NCBI GenBank assembly: GCA_041671525.1
Contig: JBAZBJ010000002.1
Location: 1 to 64,000 of the forward strand
Source: UBA11098 sp041671525
GTDB taxonomy: Bacteria > Patescibacteriota > Minisyncoccia > Moranbacterales > UBA2206
Direction: 5' to 3'
DNA length: 64,000 nucleotides
Of this stretch, positions 41,752 through 50,035 are shown in pieces; within the stretch, counting starts at the first letter, position 1; every line of letters begins with the position of its first letter. The translations under genes were made by a program, and so were the position numbers. The notes under the pieces were generated by a model. It saw nothing but the letters and a program-made list of their open reading frames with translations. It searched no databases and was not told the origin of the DNA.

Positions 41752-42348
41752 ATGAGAAAAATCATTGTTCTGGAATTTGTTACGCTCGACGGTGTCATGC
41801 AAGCTCCCGGCGGACCGGAAGAGGATACCTCTGGCGGTTTCAAGTACGGCGGTTGGACGGTTCCATATTTTGATGAATTTTCTGGCAAGGTCATGGAAGA
41901 TCAGATGAAGCAGCCTTTTAGTTTGCTTCTAGGCAGAAAAACCTTTGAGATATTCGCAGCTTACTGGCCGCAGCATGCGAGTGGCTGGCCCGGCATAAAC
42001 GAAGCTACCAAATATATAGTTTCAAATACGCTGGCAAAGCATGAGTGGGAAAATTCTATCTTCATCAAAGACGACGTGGTGGAGGAAATTAAAAAACTCA
42101 AAATGCAAGACGGTCACGACTTGCAAGTTTATGGTAGTGGCAAACTTGTCCAAACGCTCTTGCAGCACGATCTGGTCGACGAATTGTGGCTCAAAACATT
42201 TCCCATTACGCTCGGCTCTGGCAAGCGCCTTTTTGCCGAAGGCACAATTCCCGCGGCTTTTAAACTGATGGATAGCAAAGTTTCGCCCAGTGGAGTTATC
42301 TTTGCCAATTACGAGCGCGCAGGTGAACTAAAAACCGGATCATTTTAA
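41752..42348 (+). CDS. Dihydrofolate-reductase-family (RibD C-terminal) protein
   Basis: 198 residues. MRKIIVLEFVTLDGVMQAPGGPEED, LLLGRKTFEIFAAYWPQ, YIVSNTL, DLQVYGSGKLVQTLLQHDLVDELWLKTFPI and LGSGKRLFAEG are typical of the YyaP/RibD-C branch of the DHFR superfamily. NADPH-dependent reductase of unknown substrate; it is not a confirmed folate enzyme. Confidence 0.85.
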   Translation: MRKIIVLEFVTLDGVMQAPGGPEEDTSGGFKYGGWTVPYFDEFSGKVMEDQMKQPFSLLLGRKTFEIFAAYWPQHASGWPGINEATKYIVSNTLAKHEWENSIFIKDDVVEEIKKLKMQDGHDLQVYGSGKLVQTLLQHDLVDELWLKTFPITLGSGKRLFAEGTIPAAFKLMDSKVSPSGVIFANYERAGELKTGSF

Positions 42349-42449
42349 TAAAAAAGCTCTAACATCGTCCAGTCGCGAAGCCAGCAAAATAAGGCCTTAT
42401 TTTTTGTGTTTAAAATTAGAGTTCAAATTTGCTTATTGTCTCGGCTAGA

Positions 42450-42480
42450 AAAAGCTGCTATATAAAATAGAGCAGCTTTT
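42450..42480. terminator. Bidirectional terminator between converging genes
   Basis: AAAAGCTGCT and AGCAGCTTTT arms with an 11-base loop. Confidence 0.75.
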
Positions 42481-42503
42481 AAAAGAATTTTTTATACTGA
42501 AAG

Positions 42504-43505
42504 TTATGCAGAAATAATATTATTCATTTCACCTTTGGCGAAAGCCAAGATGTTTTCAGCGGTGGTGCTTAGAATTCTCTCCAGAGCTTCTTTTGAGAAA
42601 AAAGCGATGTGCGGCGTAAACACAACATTATCGCGCTTCAGCAAAATGTGATTTTTCGCCAGTTCCTCCAACTTTTCGTTCGGTTGCTTGTAATGTAAAA
42701 GCTGTTTTTCATCCAGAATAAGTTCTTCGCCTTCCAAGACATCCAAAGCTGCTCCGCCCACCCGTTTCGCATCCAAGGCAGTCAATAAAGCATTGCTGTC
42801 TATCAAGCTGCCGCGTGAAGTATTGATGATAAGAGCGCCTGGCTTAACTTTAGCAAGTATGTTCCCATTGATGATGTGGTGCGTGGCGGCATTGTATGGC
42901 AGATGGAGGGAGATGATGTCCGCCGAAGTCGCGACTTCTTCCAGCGGTACATATTTAAAGCGTAAAACTTCCGCCAAAAATGGATCTTCTTTGACGTCGT
43001 ATGCTACCACGTGCATGCCGAACCCCTTGGCGATGCGGATCACATGCAGACCGATGTGCCCGGTACCGATGACGCCCAAAGTTTTGCCTTGCAGATCGAA
43101 ACCCATCAAACCATCGATGGCATAATTTCCTTGCAAGGTCCGCACGTAGGATTTATGGACATTGCGCGAGAGTGCCAAGATCAGGGCAAAGGTATGCTCG
43201 GCTACCGTATTTTCGCCATAATACGGCACATTGGAAACAGCAATCTTGCGGGCAGTGCAGGCTGCTACGTCTATATGATCAAAACCGGTCGACTGTGTTG
43301 CGATGAATTTCAAGTTGGGTAAGAGAGTTAAAATCTCCTCGGTAATTTTCGAATGGATGAAAACTGAAATAACTTCGCAAGACTTAACTTTTTCGACGTT
43401 ATCCTCACTCAAAGCTTCTTCAAAAAACAAAAGAGTGTGACCCTTGAGTTGTTTGTTGAGATATTCTTGCTTCCAAAGCTGTACTTCAAAAAAAGCTATG
43501 TTCAT
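42504..43505 (-). CDS. D-2-hydroxyacid dehydrogenase, probably D-lactate dehydrogenase
   Basis: 333 residues. NAD fold LGVIGTGHIGLHVIRIAKGFGMHVVAYD; catalytic Arg in NTSRGSLID, Glu in the DVLEGEE region, His in FTPHIAFFSKEA. The order and the FDHID / NVPYYGENTVAEH pattern fit the D-lactate dehydrogenase branch. It would reduce pyruvate to D-lactate and recycle NADH, matching the pyruvate kinase in the window. An inverted repeat lies 55 bases upstream. Confidence 0.9.
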   Translation of the reverse strand: MNIAFFEVQLWKQEYLNKQLKGHTLLFFEEALSEDNVEKVKSCEVISVFIHSKITEEILTLLPNLKFIATQSTGFDHIDVAACTARKIAVSNVPYYGENTVAEHTFALILALSRNVHKSYVRTLQGNYAIDGLMGFDLQGKTLGVIGTGHIGLHVIRIAKGFGMHVVAYDVKEDPFLAEVLRFKYVPLEEVATSADIISLHLPYNAATHHIINGNILAKVKPGALIINTSRGSLIDSNALLTALDAKRVGGAALDVLEGEELILDEKQLLHYKQPNEKLEELAKNHILLKRDNVVFTPHIAFFSKEALERILSTTAENILAFAKGEMNNIISA

Positions 43506-43559
43506 ATATTAAATTTAAAAAAATTAAAAAACAAAAATAAATAATGGTACAGGCATAAC

Positions 43560-43588
43560 TTAATACATACTAATTTGGTATGTATTAA
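43560..43588. promoter_or_regulatory. Operator-like perfect inverted repeat upstream of the D-LDH gene
   Basis: TTAATACATAC and GTATGTATTAA around a 7-base centre, 55-83 bases before the start at 43505. Placed like a repressor site, but it could also be a mobile palindrome. Confidence 0.5.
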
Positions 43589-43741
43589 ATATACACAAAG
43601 TTTCAACTAACGTCAAGAATGATTTTTCTCAAATATGAGACATGTCTTTTTGTGCTAAGCTATAATCAATCAAATACGTAATTTTTTCGTTTGGGGGGTG
43701 TATTAGGATACACAATCTAATTATTAATCACATACAAACAT

Positions 43742-44140
43742 ATGAAAAAAATGGATCCAGTCGTCCACTTTGAAATGCCGGCGGAAGATAAGGGGCGGGT
43801 CAAGAAATTTTATGAGGATGTTTTTAGCTGGAAAATGACCCAGCTCGGGGCTGAGATGGGGGACTATCTTTTGGCCGCGACCTCGCCTATGGACGAAAAA
43901 AATATGCACCTGGAAAAAGGAGCCATCAATGGCGGATTCTATCAGAAAGGCAAGGAAGGCATGGACACTCATATCGTGATCTCCGTGGCTGACCTCAAAA
44001 GCAGCATGGAGGAGGTCGAAAAAGCGGGCGGGGCAGTGATCGGCCAGCCCATGGACATTCCCGGCATCGGCAACTTCGTGATGTTCACAGACACCGAAGG
44101 CAATCGGGTCGGTCTGCTGCAGCCTGCGGCGATGAAATAA
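43742..44140 (+). CDS. VOC-family (glyoxalase-like) protein
   Basis: 132 residues. VVHFEMPAEDKGRVKKFYEDVFSWKM and VMFTDTEGNRVGLLQP are the two ends of a vicinal-oxygen-chelate domain of the YdeA-like (GyrI-unrelated) lyase/dioxygenase group. The metal ligands His in VHFEM and Glu in the DTEGN region are seen. Substrate unknown. Confidence 0.85.
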   Translation: MKKMDPVVHFEMPAEDKGRVKKFYEDVFSWKMTQLGAEMGDYLLAATSPMDEKNMHLEKGAINGGFYQKGKEGMDTHIVISVADLKSSMEEVEKAGGAVIGQPMDIPGIGNFVMFTDTEGNRVGLLQPAAMK

Positions 44141-44162
44141 GAGTGAATTGTCTTAAATTACT

Positions 44163-44405
44163 GTGGATAAAGCTAATATTACAGGACGTATAAACGCAGT
44201 GGCTTTCGAGTTGCTTGAACAGCGCCCGGGGGGTTTACGTTGGTCGCAACTGCTCGCAAAAATTAAAGCGGCTGACCCCAGCTTTCATCCGAAAACGGTC
44301 AACGGCTGCGTCTGGAAACTTGTGGAAAGATTTCCTGGGGCGGTCTATAAGCCATCCCGAGGGCTTTTCCGTTTGTTGAAATATAAATCCGGCAGGGAGC
44401 GCTAA
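44163..44405 (+). CDS. Small winged-helix-like protein (80 aa)
   Basis: Starts with GTG. GRINAVAFELLEQRPGGLRWSQLLAKIKAADPSFHPKTVNGCVWKLVERFP and VYKPSRGLFRLLKY form a helix-turn-helix plus wing pattern. Probably DNA-binding; I do not recognise a named family. TGTGGATAA at its start happens to be a DnaA-box sequence. A terminator follows at 44451. Confidence 0.65.
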   Translation: MDKANITGRINAVAFELLEQRPGGLRWSQLLAKIKAADPSFHPKTVNGCVWKLVERFPGAVYKPSRGLFRLLKYKSGRER

Positions 44406-44450
44406 GATGAATTTGCAGCAAGAGTATTCAGTGAGGAAGAGGTTTGGAGA

Positions 44451-44476
44451 ACCACCTTGCCGGGGGTGGTTTTTTT
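44451..44476 (+). terminator. Terminator before the hsp20 promoter
   Basis: ACCACC-TTGCCGGG-GGTGGT then TTTTTT. Confidence 0.85.
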
Positions 44477-44481
44477 CGGTC

Positions 44482-44509
44482 TTGACAAAGGTTGGATTTT
44501 TTCTAAAAT
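44482..44509 (+). promoter_or_regulatory. Promoter of hsp20
   Basis: TTGACA, 16-base spacer, TAAAAT, immediately followed by the CIRCE element. Confidence 0.75.
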
Positions 44510-44513
44510 AGAA

Positions 44514-44540
44514 TTAGCAGTCACGAGCTGCGAGTGCTAA
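44514..44540 (+). promoter_or_regulatory. CIRCE element (HrcA operator)
   Basis: TTAGCAGTC - nine bases - GAGTGCTAA, one mismatch from the consensus TTAGCACTC-N9-GAGTGCTAA. It covers the expected transcription start of hsp20, so HrcA repression and heat induction are expected. HrcA itself is not in the window. Confidence 0.9.
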
Positions 44541-44637
44541 TTTGGATATTTTTGGGGCTTAAAATAGGGGGAATAAAAAATAGCTCAAATTGTATTAGTT
44601 AGCACTAAAGATAAAAATAGAAAGGAGGTGCTTTAAT

Positions 44638-45045
44638 ATGACCCGAGGAATCATGCGCTGGTCCCCGATGTGGGACATGGAGAAATTTTTCGACGAAGGC
44701 TTTTCCGTGGACGCCGGTTTTGTGCCGGCCATCGACGTGCGGCAGGACAAGGATAACGTGATCGTGGAAACCAATCTGCCCGGCATTGACCCGGACAAGG
44801 TGGACATTTCCATCGAAAATGACGTGTTGACCGTAACCGGCCGCACCGAAGAGAAGAAGGAAGTGAAACATGAAGACTATTATCGCAAAGAGATTAGGGA
44901 GGGAAGTTTCTCGCGTTCGGTGATCCTGCCGATGGCGGTCAAAGCCGAAGCGGCCGAAGCGGAATATGCCAAAGGAATCTTGAAGATTTCCATTCCAAAG
45001 GCTGAAGAGGCCAAGCCGAAAAAAATTTCCATCAAAGCGAAATAA
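44638..45045 (+). CDS. Hsp20-family small heat-shock chaperone
   Basis: 135 residues. Alpha-crystallin domain: VPAIDVRQDKDNVIVETNLPGIDPDKVDISIENDVLTVTGRTEE, RKEIREGSFSRSVILP and AEYAKGILKISIPK. ATP-independent holdase. Strong Shine-Dalgarno AAAGGAGG before the ATG; promoter with CIRCE ~100 bases upstream. Confidence 0.95.
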   Translation: MTRGIMRWSPMWDMEKFFDEGFSVDAGFVPAIDVRQDKDNVIVETNLPGIDPDKVDISIENDVLTVTGRTEEKKEVKHEDYYRKEIREGSFSRSVILPMAVKAEAAEAEYAKGILKISIPKAEEAKPKKISIKAK

Positions 45046-45143
45046 TTTTGCCTGAGGCCGCTGGATTTTTCGAGCGGCCGAAAAGCCGGGTTATTTCCGC
45101 GAAAAATTGTCATGAGCGTTTGTTTGTGTGGTATACTGTCAGT

Positions 45144-45938
45144 ATGAAAAAAATTCTAATTACAATTGCCCTCATTTTTATCCTGCTAGGCGGCTATCTC
45201 ATCAATAGGTTGCTGACTGAGGAGGGGGACGCGCCGAGCATCGTGCCGGAAGCGCCGACCTTGATTGCGCCACCGACGGCGGAGCGGCCGGCAGTGGTCA
45301 ATCCGAATCGGCCGGAATCGGCGTCAGAAACGAAAGCGATAACAAAAACGATCAAGCTGGATGTGCCTTTTGTGCTGCAGGCGCCGTTCGGCAATTGGAG
45401 CGATCCGATTTTTCAGAATGCTTGCGAAGAGGCGTCGATTGTGATGGCGATGGGCTGGCTCAAAGGTACAAAAACAATTTCTCCGGATGAGGCACAAAAA
45501 CAGATTTTGGAGATTGTCGATTTTGAAAACAAGACATTCGGCTACAATACTGACACTGATGCGGCAGATGTTGCGCGAATCTTTCAACAATTCTTTCAGT
45601 GGCCAAATGTTGCCACAAAAGAAAACATCACCATAGCAGACATCAAAAGCGAACTGCAGCAAGGCCATTTGGTGATTCTGCCCGTTTTTGGTCAAGCCTT
45701 GGGCAATCCGAACTTTACCGCGCCCGGTCCGATCGCGCACATGCTGCCGGTCATCGGCTATGATCCGGCGACGCGTGAATTCATCACCAATGACCCGGGC
45801 ACGCGGCGCGGTGCCAATTATCGCTATACCGAGCGGGTGCTATTTGACGCGATTTGGAATTATGGCAGCGGCAAAGACATGCCACCGGCGCCGACCGGAG
45901 TGCGGGAAAAAACAATGATTGTCGTGACTAAGGAATAA
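45144..45938 (+). CDS. C39-like cysteine peptidase domain protein, membrane-anchored
   Basis: 264 residues from the ATG at 45144 (MKKILITIALIFILLGGYL, a membrane anchor); a TTG at 45048 is unlikely. After a Pro-rich spacer the peptidase domain has Cys in QNACEEASIVMA, His in AHMLPVIGYD and Asp in ITNDPGTRRG. Such proteins are predicted extracytoplasmic proteases; substrate unknown. Confidence 0.85.
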   Translation: MKKILITIALIFILLGGYLINRLLTEEGDAPSIVPEAPTLIAPPTAERPAVVNPNRPESASETKAITKTIKLDVPFVLQAPFGNWSDPIFQNACEEASIVMAMGWLKGTKTISPDEAQKQILEIVDFENKTFGYNTDTDAADVARIFQQFFQWPNVATKENITIADIKSELQQGHLVILPVFGQALGNPNFTAPGPIAHMLPVIGYDPATREFITNDPGTRRGANYRYTERVLFDAIWNYGSGKDMPPAPTGVREKTMIVVTKE

Positions 45939-46002
45939 GTGGCGTTTTTCCTTGCAACGGAGCCATTTTTGGCGCAGGGAAACCCTGGATTGTCGCTTGG
46001 CC

Positions 46003-46031
46003 TTTACAAATCCCTCCGGATATGCTAGAAT
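46003..46031 (+). promoter_or_regulatory. Promoter of cspA
   Basis: TTTACA, 17-base spacer, TAGAAT, then a leader of about 80 bases, as is usual for cold-shock genes. Confidence 0.6.
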
Positions 46032-46118
46032 TATGACAAGTCACAAAGCATGCAGCCAAAGTGTAGTCGAACTTTCTTGCAGCGTAAAAATGTGAATTTA
46101 ACTAATTTTTATACCAGA

Positions 46119-46319
46119 ATGCAAACAGGAACAATCAAAAGATTGACCGATCGTGGATTCGGATTCATTGCCGTAGAAGGCTCTGACAAGGATCTGTTCT
46201 TTCATTCAAAGGAACTGCAAGGAGTGCAGTACAATGATTTGAAGGAAGGCGACAAGGTTCAATTCGAGGTAGCTGAAAGTCCTAAAGGACCAAACGCTGT
46301 CAACGTATCAAGAATCTAA
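46119..46319 (+). CDS. cspA: Cold-shock protein (CspA family)
   Basis: 66 residues from the ATG at 46119. MQTGTIKRLTDRGFGFIAVEGSDKDLFFHSKEL carries RNP1 (GFGFI) and RNP2 (LFFHS), followed by KEGDKVQFEVAESPKGPNAVNV. RNA chaperone. A longer frame from 46050 would add 23 atypical residues and is rejected. Confidence 0.95.
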   Translation: MQTGTIKRLTDRGFGFIAVEGSDKDLFFHSKELQGVQYNDLKEGDKVQFEVAESPKGPNAVNVSRI

Positions 46320-46333
46320 CTTTCTTGGATAGG

Positions 46334-46361
46334 AAAAGCCCCGCGCAAGCGGGGCTTTTTT
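46334..46361 (+). terminator. Terminator after cspA
   Basis: AAAAGCCCCGC-GCAA-GCGGGGCTTTTTT. Confidence 0.95.
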
Positions 46362-46417
46362 GTTTGATGTTGCTGGGGCTGCTTTGATTCTCAGTGGTAA
46401 AATGGTAGATTAAGATT

Positions 46418-47671
46418 ATGAAAGATATCACAGAAAAATTTGATGTCGTGGTGATCGGCGGCGGGCCGGCGGGGATGCTGGCGGCGGGCCGGGCGGCAGA
46501 ACTCGGCGCACGAGTGGCTCTTTTGGAGCGCAACCGCAGTCTGGGCAATAAACTCTTGATGACCGGCAATGGGCGGTGTAACCTGACGCAGGGCGAATTC
46601 AATGACGCGGATTTTGTCCGCAAGTTTGGCGACAAGAAGGCCAAGTTTCTTTTTTCCGCGTTGTCAGTTTTCGGTCCGGAGGAGGTCATAAATTTTTTTG
46701 AAAAAAGAGGAGTGCTCATGAATGTGGAGAAAGACGGCCGCGTTTTTCCGAAAACCGGCAAGGCGCCGGACGTGTTGCATGTGCTGGAAAAATATTTGCA
46801 AGAAAATAAGGTGGAAATAATTTTCAACGCGGATGTGGGCAGCTTGGAGATGGCGGAGGGAAAAATCGCCAGTGTGAAATTGAAAGACAAAAATATTCAC
46901 GCGGATAAATTTATTTTGTGCACTGGTGGCAAGTCCTATCCCAACACCGGGTCAACCGGAAGCGGCTATGCGCTCGCTAAGGCCGCGGGTCATTGGATAA
47001 ACAAACCACAACCGGCTCTGGTGCCAATCGAAATCAAAGAAAGTTGGATCAAGGATCTGCAGGGGCTCAGTCTAAAAACAATTGTTAGTATTTTTCAGCA
47101 GAATAAAAAACAGGAAACACTGACTGGCGAAATGTTATTCACCCACTTTGGTTTAAGCGGGCCGATGATCATCAATGCCAGCAAAAAAATTGGTGAATTA
47201 TTGGCGGGCGGATCGGTTTTTGTGGACATTGATTTATTGCCGGAAGTTAGTACGATCGATTTGGATAAAAAAATGCAGCAAGCTTTCATCGATCATGGTA
47301 AAAAAGATTTGAAAAATTATTTGGCTGAATTATTGCCGTTAAAGTTAGCAACGGTGCTGCTGAAATTGTCTAGCATCGATGGGAAGAAAAAATTAAACTT
47401 GGTCACGAAAGTGGAGAGGCTGGCCTTAGCTAAACTGATAAAAAATCTGCGACTGACAGTCAAAGCCGTGCAAGGCTACAACCAAGCGATGGTGACGAGC
47501 GGGGGCGTGGAGCTCAAGGAAGTGGACTCCAAAACTATGCGCTCGAAAATTGTCAGCAATCTTTTTTTTGCCGGGGAAGTGCTGGACCTGGACGGTCCGA
47601 CCGGCGGCTATAACCTGCAAGTCGCCTGGAGTACCGGCTACGCCGCCGGCACGCACGCGGCTGGTAAATAA
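46418..47671 (+). CDS. BaiN/HI0933-like FAD-dependent flavoprotein
   Basis: 417 residues. FAD motif VVVIGGGPAGMLAAGRAAELGARVALLER, the family-specific GNKLLMTGNGRCNLTQ, CTGGKSYPNTGSTGSGY, LFTHFGLSGPMIINAS, and the C-terminal FAGEVLDLDGPTGGYNLQVAWSTGYAAG. The family is called BaiN or 'aminoacetone oxidase family', but the true substrate is generally unknown. Cytoplasmic. Confidence 0.93.
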   Translation: MKDITEKFDVVVIGGGPAGMLAAGRAAELGARVALLERNRSLGNKLLMTGNGRCNLTQGEFNDADFVRKFGDKKAKFLFSALSVFGPEEVINFFEKRGVLMNVEKDGRVFPKTGKAPDVLHVLEKYLQENKVEIIFNADVGSLEMAEGKIASVKLKDKNIHADKFILCTGGKSYPNTGSTGSGYALAKAAGHWINKPQPALVPIEIKESWIKDLQGLSLKTIVSIFQQNKKQETLTGEMLFTHFGLSGPMIINASKKIGELLAGGSVFVDIDLLPEVSTIDLDKKMQQAFIDHGKKDLKNYLAELLPLKLATVLLKLSSIDGKKKLNLVTKVERLALAKLIKNLRLTVKAVQGYNQAMVTSGGVELKEVDSKTMRSKIVSNLFFAGEVLDLDGPTGGYNLQVAWSTGYAAGTHAAGK

Positions 47672-47746
47672 CAAGAATACTATTAAGAAATATTTGGCAT
47701 TCTCGAATGTTATTAGTTATGACTTTATCCTTAACCTCATAATCAT

Positions 47747-48079
47747 ATGGAAATGTTTGTGGCCTGGCTGGTGTCGGCGTTGGTAATTTTTGTTCTGGCG
47801 TCTTTTTTGCCGGGCATCACGGTGGCTAATTTTCTAACGGCGCTGGCGGTGGCTTTGGTCATGGGCCTGGTGAATGCCGTCATCAAACCGGTTTTGATCA
47901 TCCTAACTTTGCCGGTCAACATTCTGACCCTGGGCTTGTTCACCTTGGTCATCAACGCTTTTTTGGTCATTTTGGTGGCGGCCATTGTCCCGGGTTTTCA
48001 GGTAACCAGTTTTTGGTCAGCGCTGATTTTTAGTGTCATCCTGTCTTTGGCCATGTCACTGGTCAGTAAAAAAGATTAA
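47747..48079 (+). CDS. Four-helix membrane protein (phage holin family 4 / PF04020-like)
   Basis: 110 residues, four hydrophobic helices: WLVSALVIFVLASFLPGI, FLTALAVALVMGLVNAVIKPVLIILTLPVNILTLGLFTLVINAFLVILVAAIVPGF. GLVNAVIKP and LP.NILTLGLF are the signature. Despite the name, chromosomal members are not known to be lysis proteins. Its stop is 5 bases before msrB. Confidence 0.85.
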   Translation: MEMFVAWLVSALVIFVLASFLPGITVANFLTALAVALVMGLVNAVIKPVLIILTLPVNILTLGLFTLVINAFLVILVAAIVPGFQVTSFWSALIFSVILSLAMSLVSKKD

Positions 48080-48084
48080 AAAGT

Positions 48085-48534
48085 ATGCTGGAAAAAATTC
48101 ACAAAACTGCAGCAGAATGGCGCAAGATTTTGACGCCGGAACAGTTTCGCATCATGCGCGAAAAAGAAACCGAGCCAGCCGGTTCGTGTTCCTGGCAGAA
48201 ACAGGGGGCGGGGACATATCACTGCGCGGCGTGTGATTTGCCTTTGTTCAGATCGGAAGATAAATTTGAGTCTGGCACTGGTTGGCCGAGCTATTTCGAT
48301 CCGGTTGATCCGGAAAATGTCGCCGAACACTCAGACGATTCTTTTGGGATGCACAGAGTGGAAGTTGTGTGCGCGCGCTGCGACTCGCATCTGGGCCATG
48401 TTTTCAACGACCCGCCTCGCGTCGATGAAGCGTCTCCGCGAGTCGAGGCGGGTGGTCCGCCACCAAGTGGCAAGCGTTATTGCATCAATTCGCTGGCTTT
48501 AAATTTTAAAGCGCATAATCAAGATGGAGAATAA
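48085..48534 (+). CDS. msrB: Peptide methionine-R-sulfoxide reductase MsrB
   Basis: 149 residues. Zinc CxxC pairs CAAC and CARC, FESGTGWPSYFDP, DSHLGHVF and the catalytic Cys in KRYCINSLAL. Reduces methionine-R-sulfoxide. Between GHVFNDPP and GPPPSGKRYC the extra peptide RVDEASPRVEAGG is coded by an inverted repeat (48411-48452). It overlaps msrA by 11 bases. Confidence 0.95.
   Translation: MLEKIHKTAAEWRKILTPEQFRIMREKETEPAGSCSWQKQGAGTYHCAACDLPLFRSEDKFESGTGWPSYFDPVDPENVAEHSDDSFGMHRVEVVCARCDSHLGHVFNDPPRVDEASPRVEAGGPPPSGKRYCINSLALNFKAHNQDGE
48411..48452. repeat. In-frame inverted repeat inside msrB
   Basis: CCCGCCTCG at 48411-48419 and CGAGGCGGG at 48444-48452; adds 13 residues next to the active-site loop. 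Confidence 0.75.
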
Positions 48535-49075
48535 ATCCAATAAAAATTTAGAAGTGGCGGTCTTGGGCGGGGGCTGTTTTTGGTGCGTGGAGGCGGTTTA
48601 CCGGCATGTTAAAGGCGTGAAAAATGTCACAGCGGGCTATGCCGGCGGAGCGACGGTCAATCCAACTTACGCAACGGTCAGCACCGGCGAGACCGGACAC
48701 GCCGAAGTGGTCAAAATAGAATTTGATCCGGAAATCATCACGTACGCAGATTTGCTGCATATCTTTTTCACTGTGCATAATCCAACCACTCTCAACCAGC
48801 AGGGCGCGGACGTGGGCACGCAATATCGGTCGATGATCCTCTACGCGAATGCGCATCAGCGGGAAGTGGCGGAGAAAGTTATAACCGAACTGAGCGGACA
48901 AAAAGTTTTTGACCAGCCGATTGTCACCAAACTTTTTCCGTTGGAGCAATTTTTTCCGGCGGAGGAATATCACCAACGCTATTTTGAAAAAAATCCTAAT
49001 GCGGCCTATTGCCAATTGACGGTCGCACCCAAAGTCGCCAAGTTTCGAGCCAAATTTGGAAATTTGTATGAATAA
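48524..49075 (+). CDS. msrA: Peptide methionine-S-sulfoxide reductase MsrA
   Basis: 183 residues. Active site GGGCFWCVEAVYRHVKGV with the catalytic Cys18, then GYAGGATVNPTYATVSTGETGHAEVVKIEFDP and VGTQYRSMILYAN. Reduces methionine-S-sulfoxide. Overlaps msrB, giving a complete protein-repair pair for both stereoisomers. Confidence 0.97.
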   Translation: MENKSNKNLEVAVLGGGCFWCVEAVYRHVKGVKNVTAGYAGGATVNPTYATVSTGETGHAEVVKIEFDPEIITYADLLHIFFTVHNPTTLNQQGADVGTQYRSMILYANAHQREVAEKVITELSGQKVFDQPIVTKLFPLEQFFPAEEYHQRYFEKNPNAAYCQLTVAPKVAKFRAKFGNLYE

Positions 49076-49180
49076 AAATTGATGGCCGCTTTTTTAGAGG
49101 GTCCCGCCTTGCTGGATTTTTGTAATATGAAAATTTTAGCAGGCAAAATTGTATTAACGGCAAAGGTTAAAATAAAAAAA

Positions 49181-50035
49181 ATGAAAAAGTATCTTCTATT
49201 CAGCCTGGCCGTGGCTGCTTTTGTCTTCCTTGTTGTTCTGGAAATTTTTTTCGTCCAGGAGAAAAAAGCGGATCAGGAAATTCAACCAGAAGTCATTCCG
49301 AAAGAGGAAATTGGTGAAGCACGCACATTGATCCGGGTGTCCAAGCCGGCGGTTGATGCGGAAATCGACAGTCCGGTGGAAATCGTCGGGGAAGCACGCG
49401 GAACCTGGTTTTTTGAAGCCAGTTTCCCGATCCGGTTGGTGGACGCGGAGGGAAACACTTTGGGGCGGGCGATCGCTGTGGCCCAATCCGACTGGATGAC
49501 GGAAGAGTTTGTGCCCTTCAAAGCTACGCTGACTTTCAATCCGCGCGCTGCTCAAAGCGGCCAAATAATTTTGGAAAAAGATAATCCGTCCGGTTTGCCG
49601 GAGCATGATGATTCTTTCGTTGTGCCGGTCAGATTTTCTCAAGCAAAAACGACGACGGTCAAGGTATTTTTTGGCAAAGAGCAGGATGGAGAAAACACGG
49701 ATTGCGGCGCCGTGTCCGCGCGGGATCGGACAATTCCCAAAATACCGGCTGTCGGGCGCGCGGCGCTCGAACAGCTATTGCTTGGACCGACCGCGGAGGA
49801 ATTGGCGCAAGGCTATTCCACCGCAATCAATGCCGGCGTCAAAGTGCAGACCTTCAGCATCCAACACGGCGTGGCTTTTGCGGATTTTGACGAGCAGTTG
49901 GGAAAAGATGTCGGCGGAGCCTGTCGAGTGGCTGCCATCCGGGCTCAGATCACTGAAACCTTGAAACAGTTCCCGACTGTTACGGAAGTCGTCATTTTTA
50001 TCAACGGCCAAGAAGAGGATGTCCTCCAGCCTTAA
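49181..50035 (+). CDS. Gmad2 plus GerMN domain exported protein
   Basis: 284 residues from the ATG at 49181 (MKKYLLFSLAVAAFVFLVVLE, membrane anchor). Residues ~48-150 are a Gmad2 immunoglobulin-like domain (IRVSKPAVDAEIDSPVEIVGEARGTWFFEASFPIRLVD); ~160-284 are a GerMN domain (TVKVFFGKEQ, ALEQLLLGPTAEELAQGYSTAI, VAFADFDEQL). Known from spore germination protein GerM, but the domains also occur in non-sporulating bacteria. Its stop overlaps that of the converging gene by four bases. Confidence 0.85.
   Translation: MKKYLLFSLAVAAFVFLVVLEIFFVQEKKADQEIQPEVIPKEEIGEARTLIRVSKPAVDAEIDSPVEIVGEARGTWFFEASFPIRLVDAEGNTLGRAIAVAQSDWMTEEFVPFKATLTFNPRAAQSGQIILEKDNPSGLPEHDDSFVVPVRFSQAKTTTVKVFFGKEQDGENTDCGAVSARDRTIPKIPAVGRAALEQLLLGPTAEELAQGYSTAINAGVKVQTFSIQHGVAFADFDEQLGKDVGGACRVAAIRAQITETLKQFPTVTEVVIFINGQEEDVLQP

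Noticed and set aside
44162..44170. Second DnaA box (TGTGGATAA)
   Set aside because: It lies in the start of a gene and is probably chance.
46050..46118. Longer cspA start
   Set aside because: The 23 extra residues do not match cold-shock proteins; the leader has its own promoter spacing.
47747..48079. Phage holin and thus a prophage
   Set aside because: PF04020-type four-helix proteins are common chromosomal genes; no other phage genes nearby.
49181..50035. GerMN/Gmad2 domains as evidence of sporulation
   Set aside because: These domains occur in many non-sporulating bacteria; no other spore gene is present.
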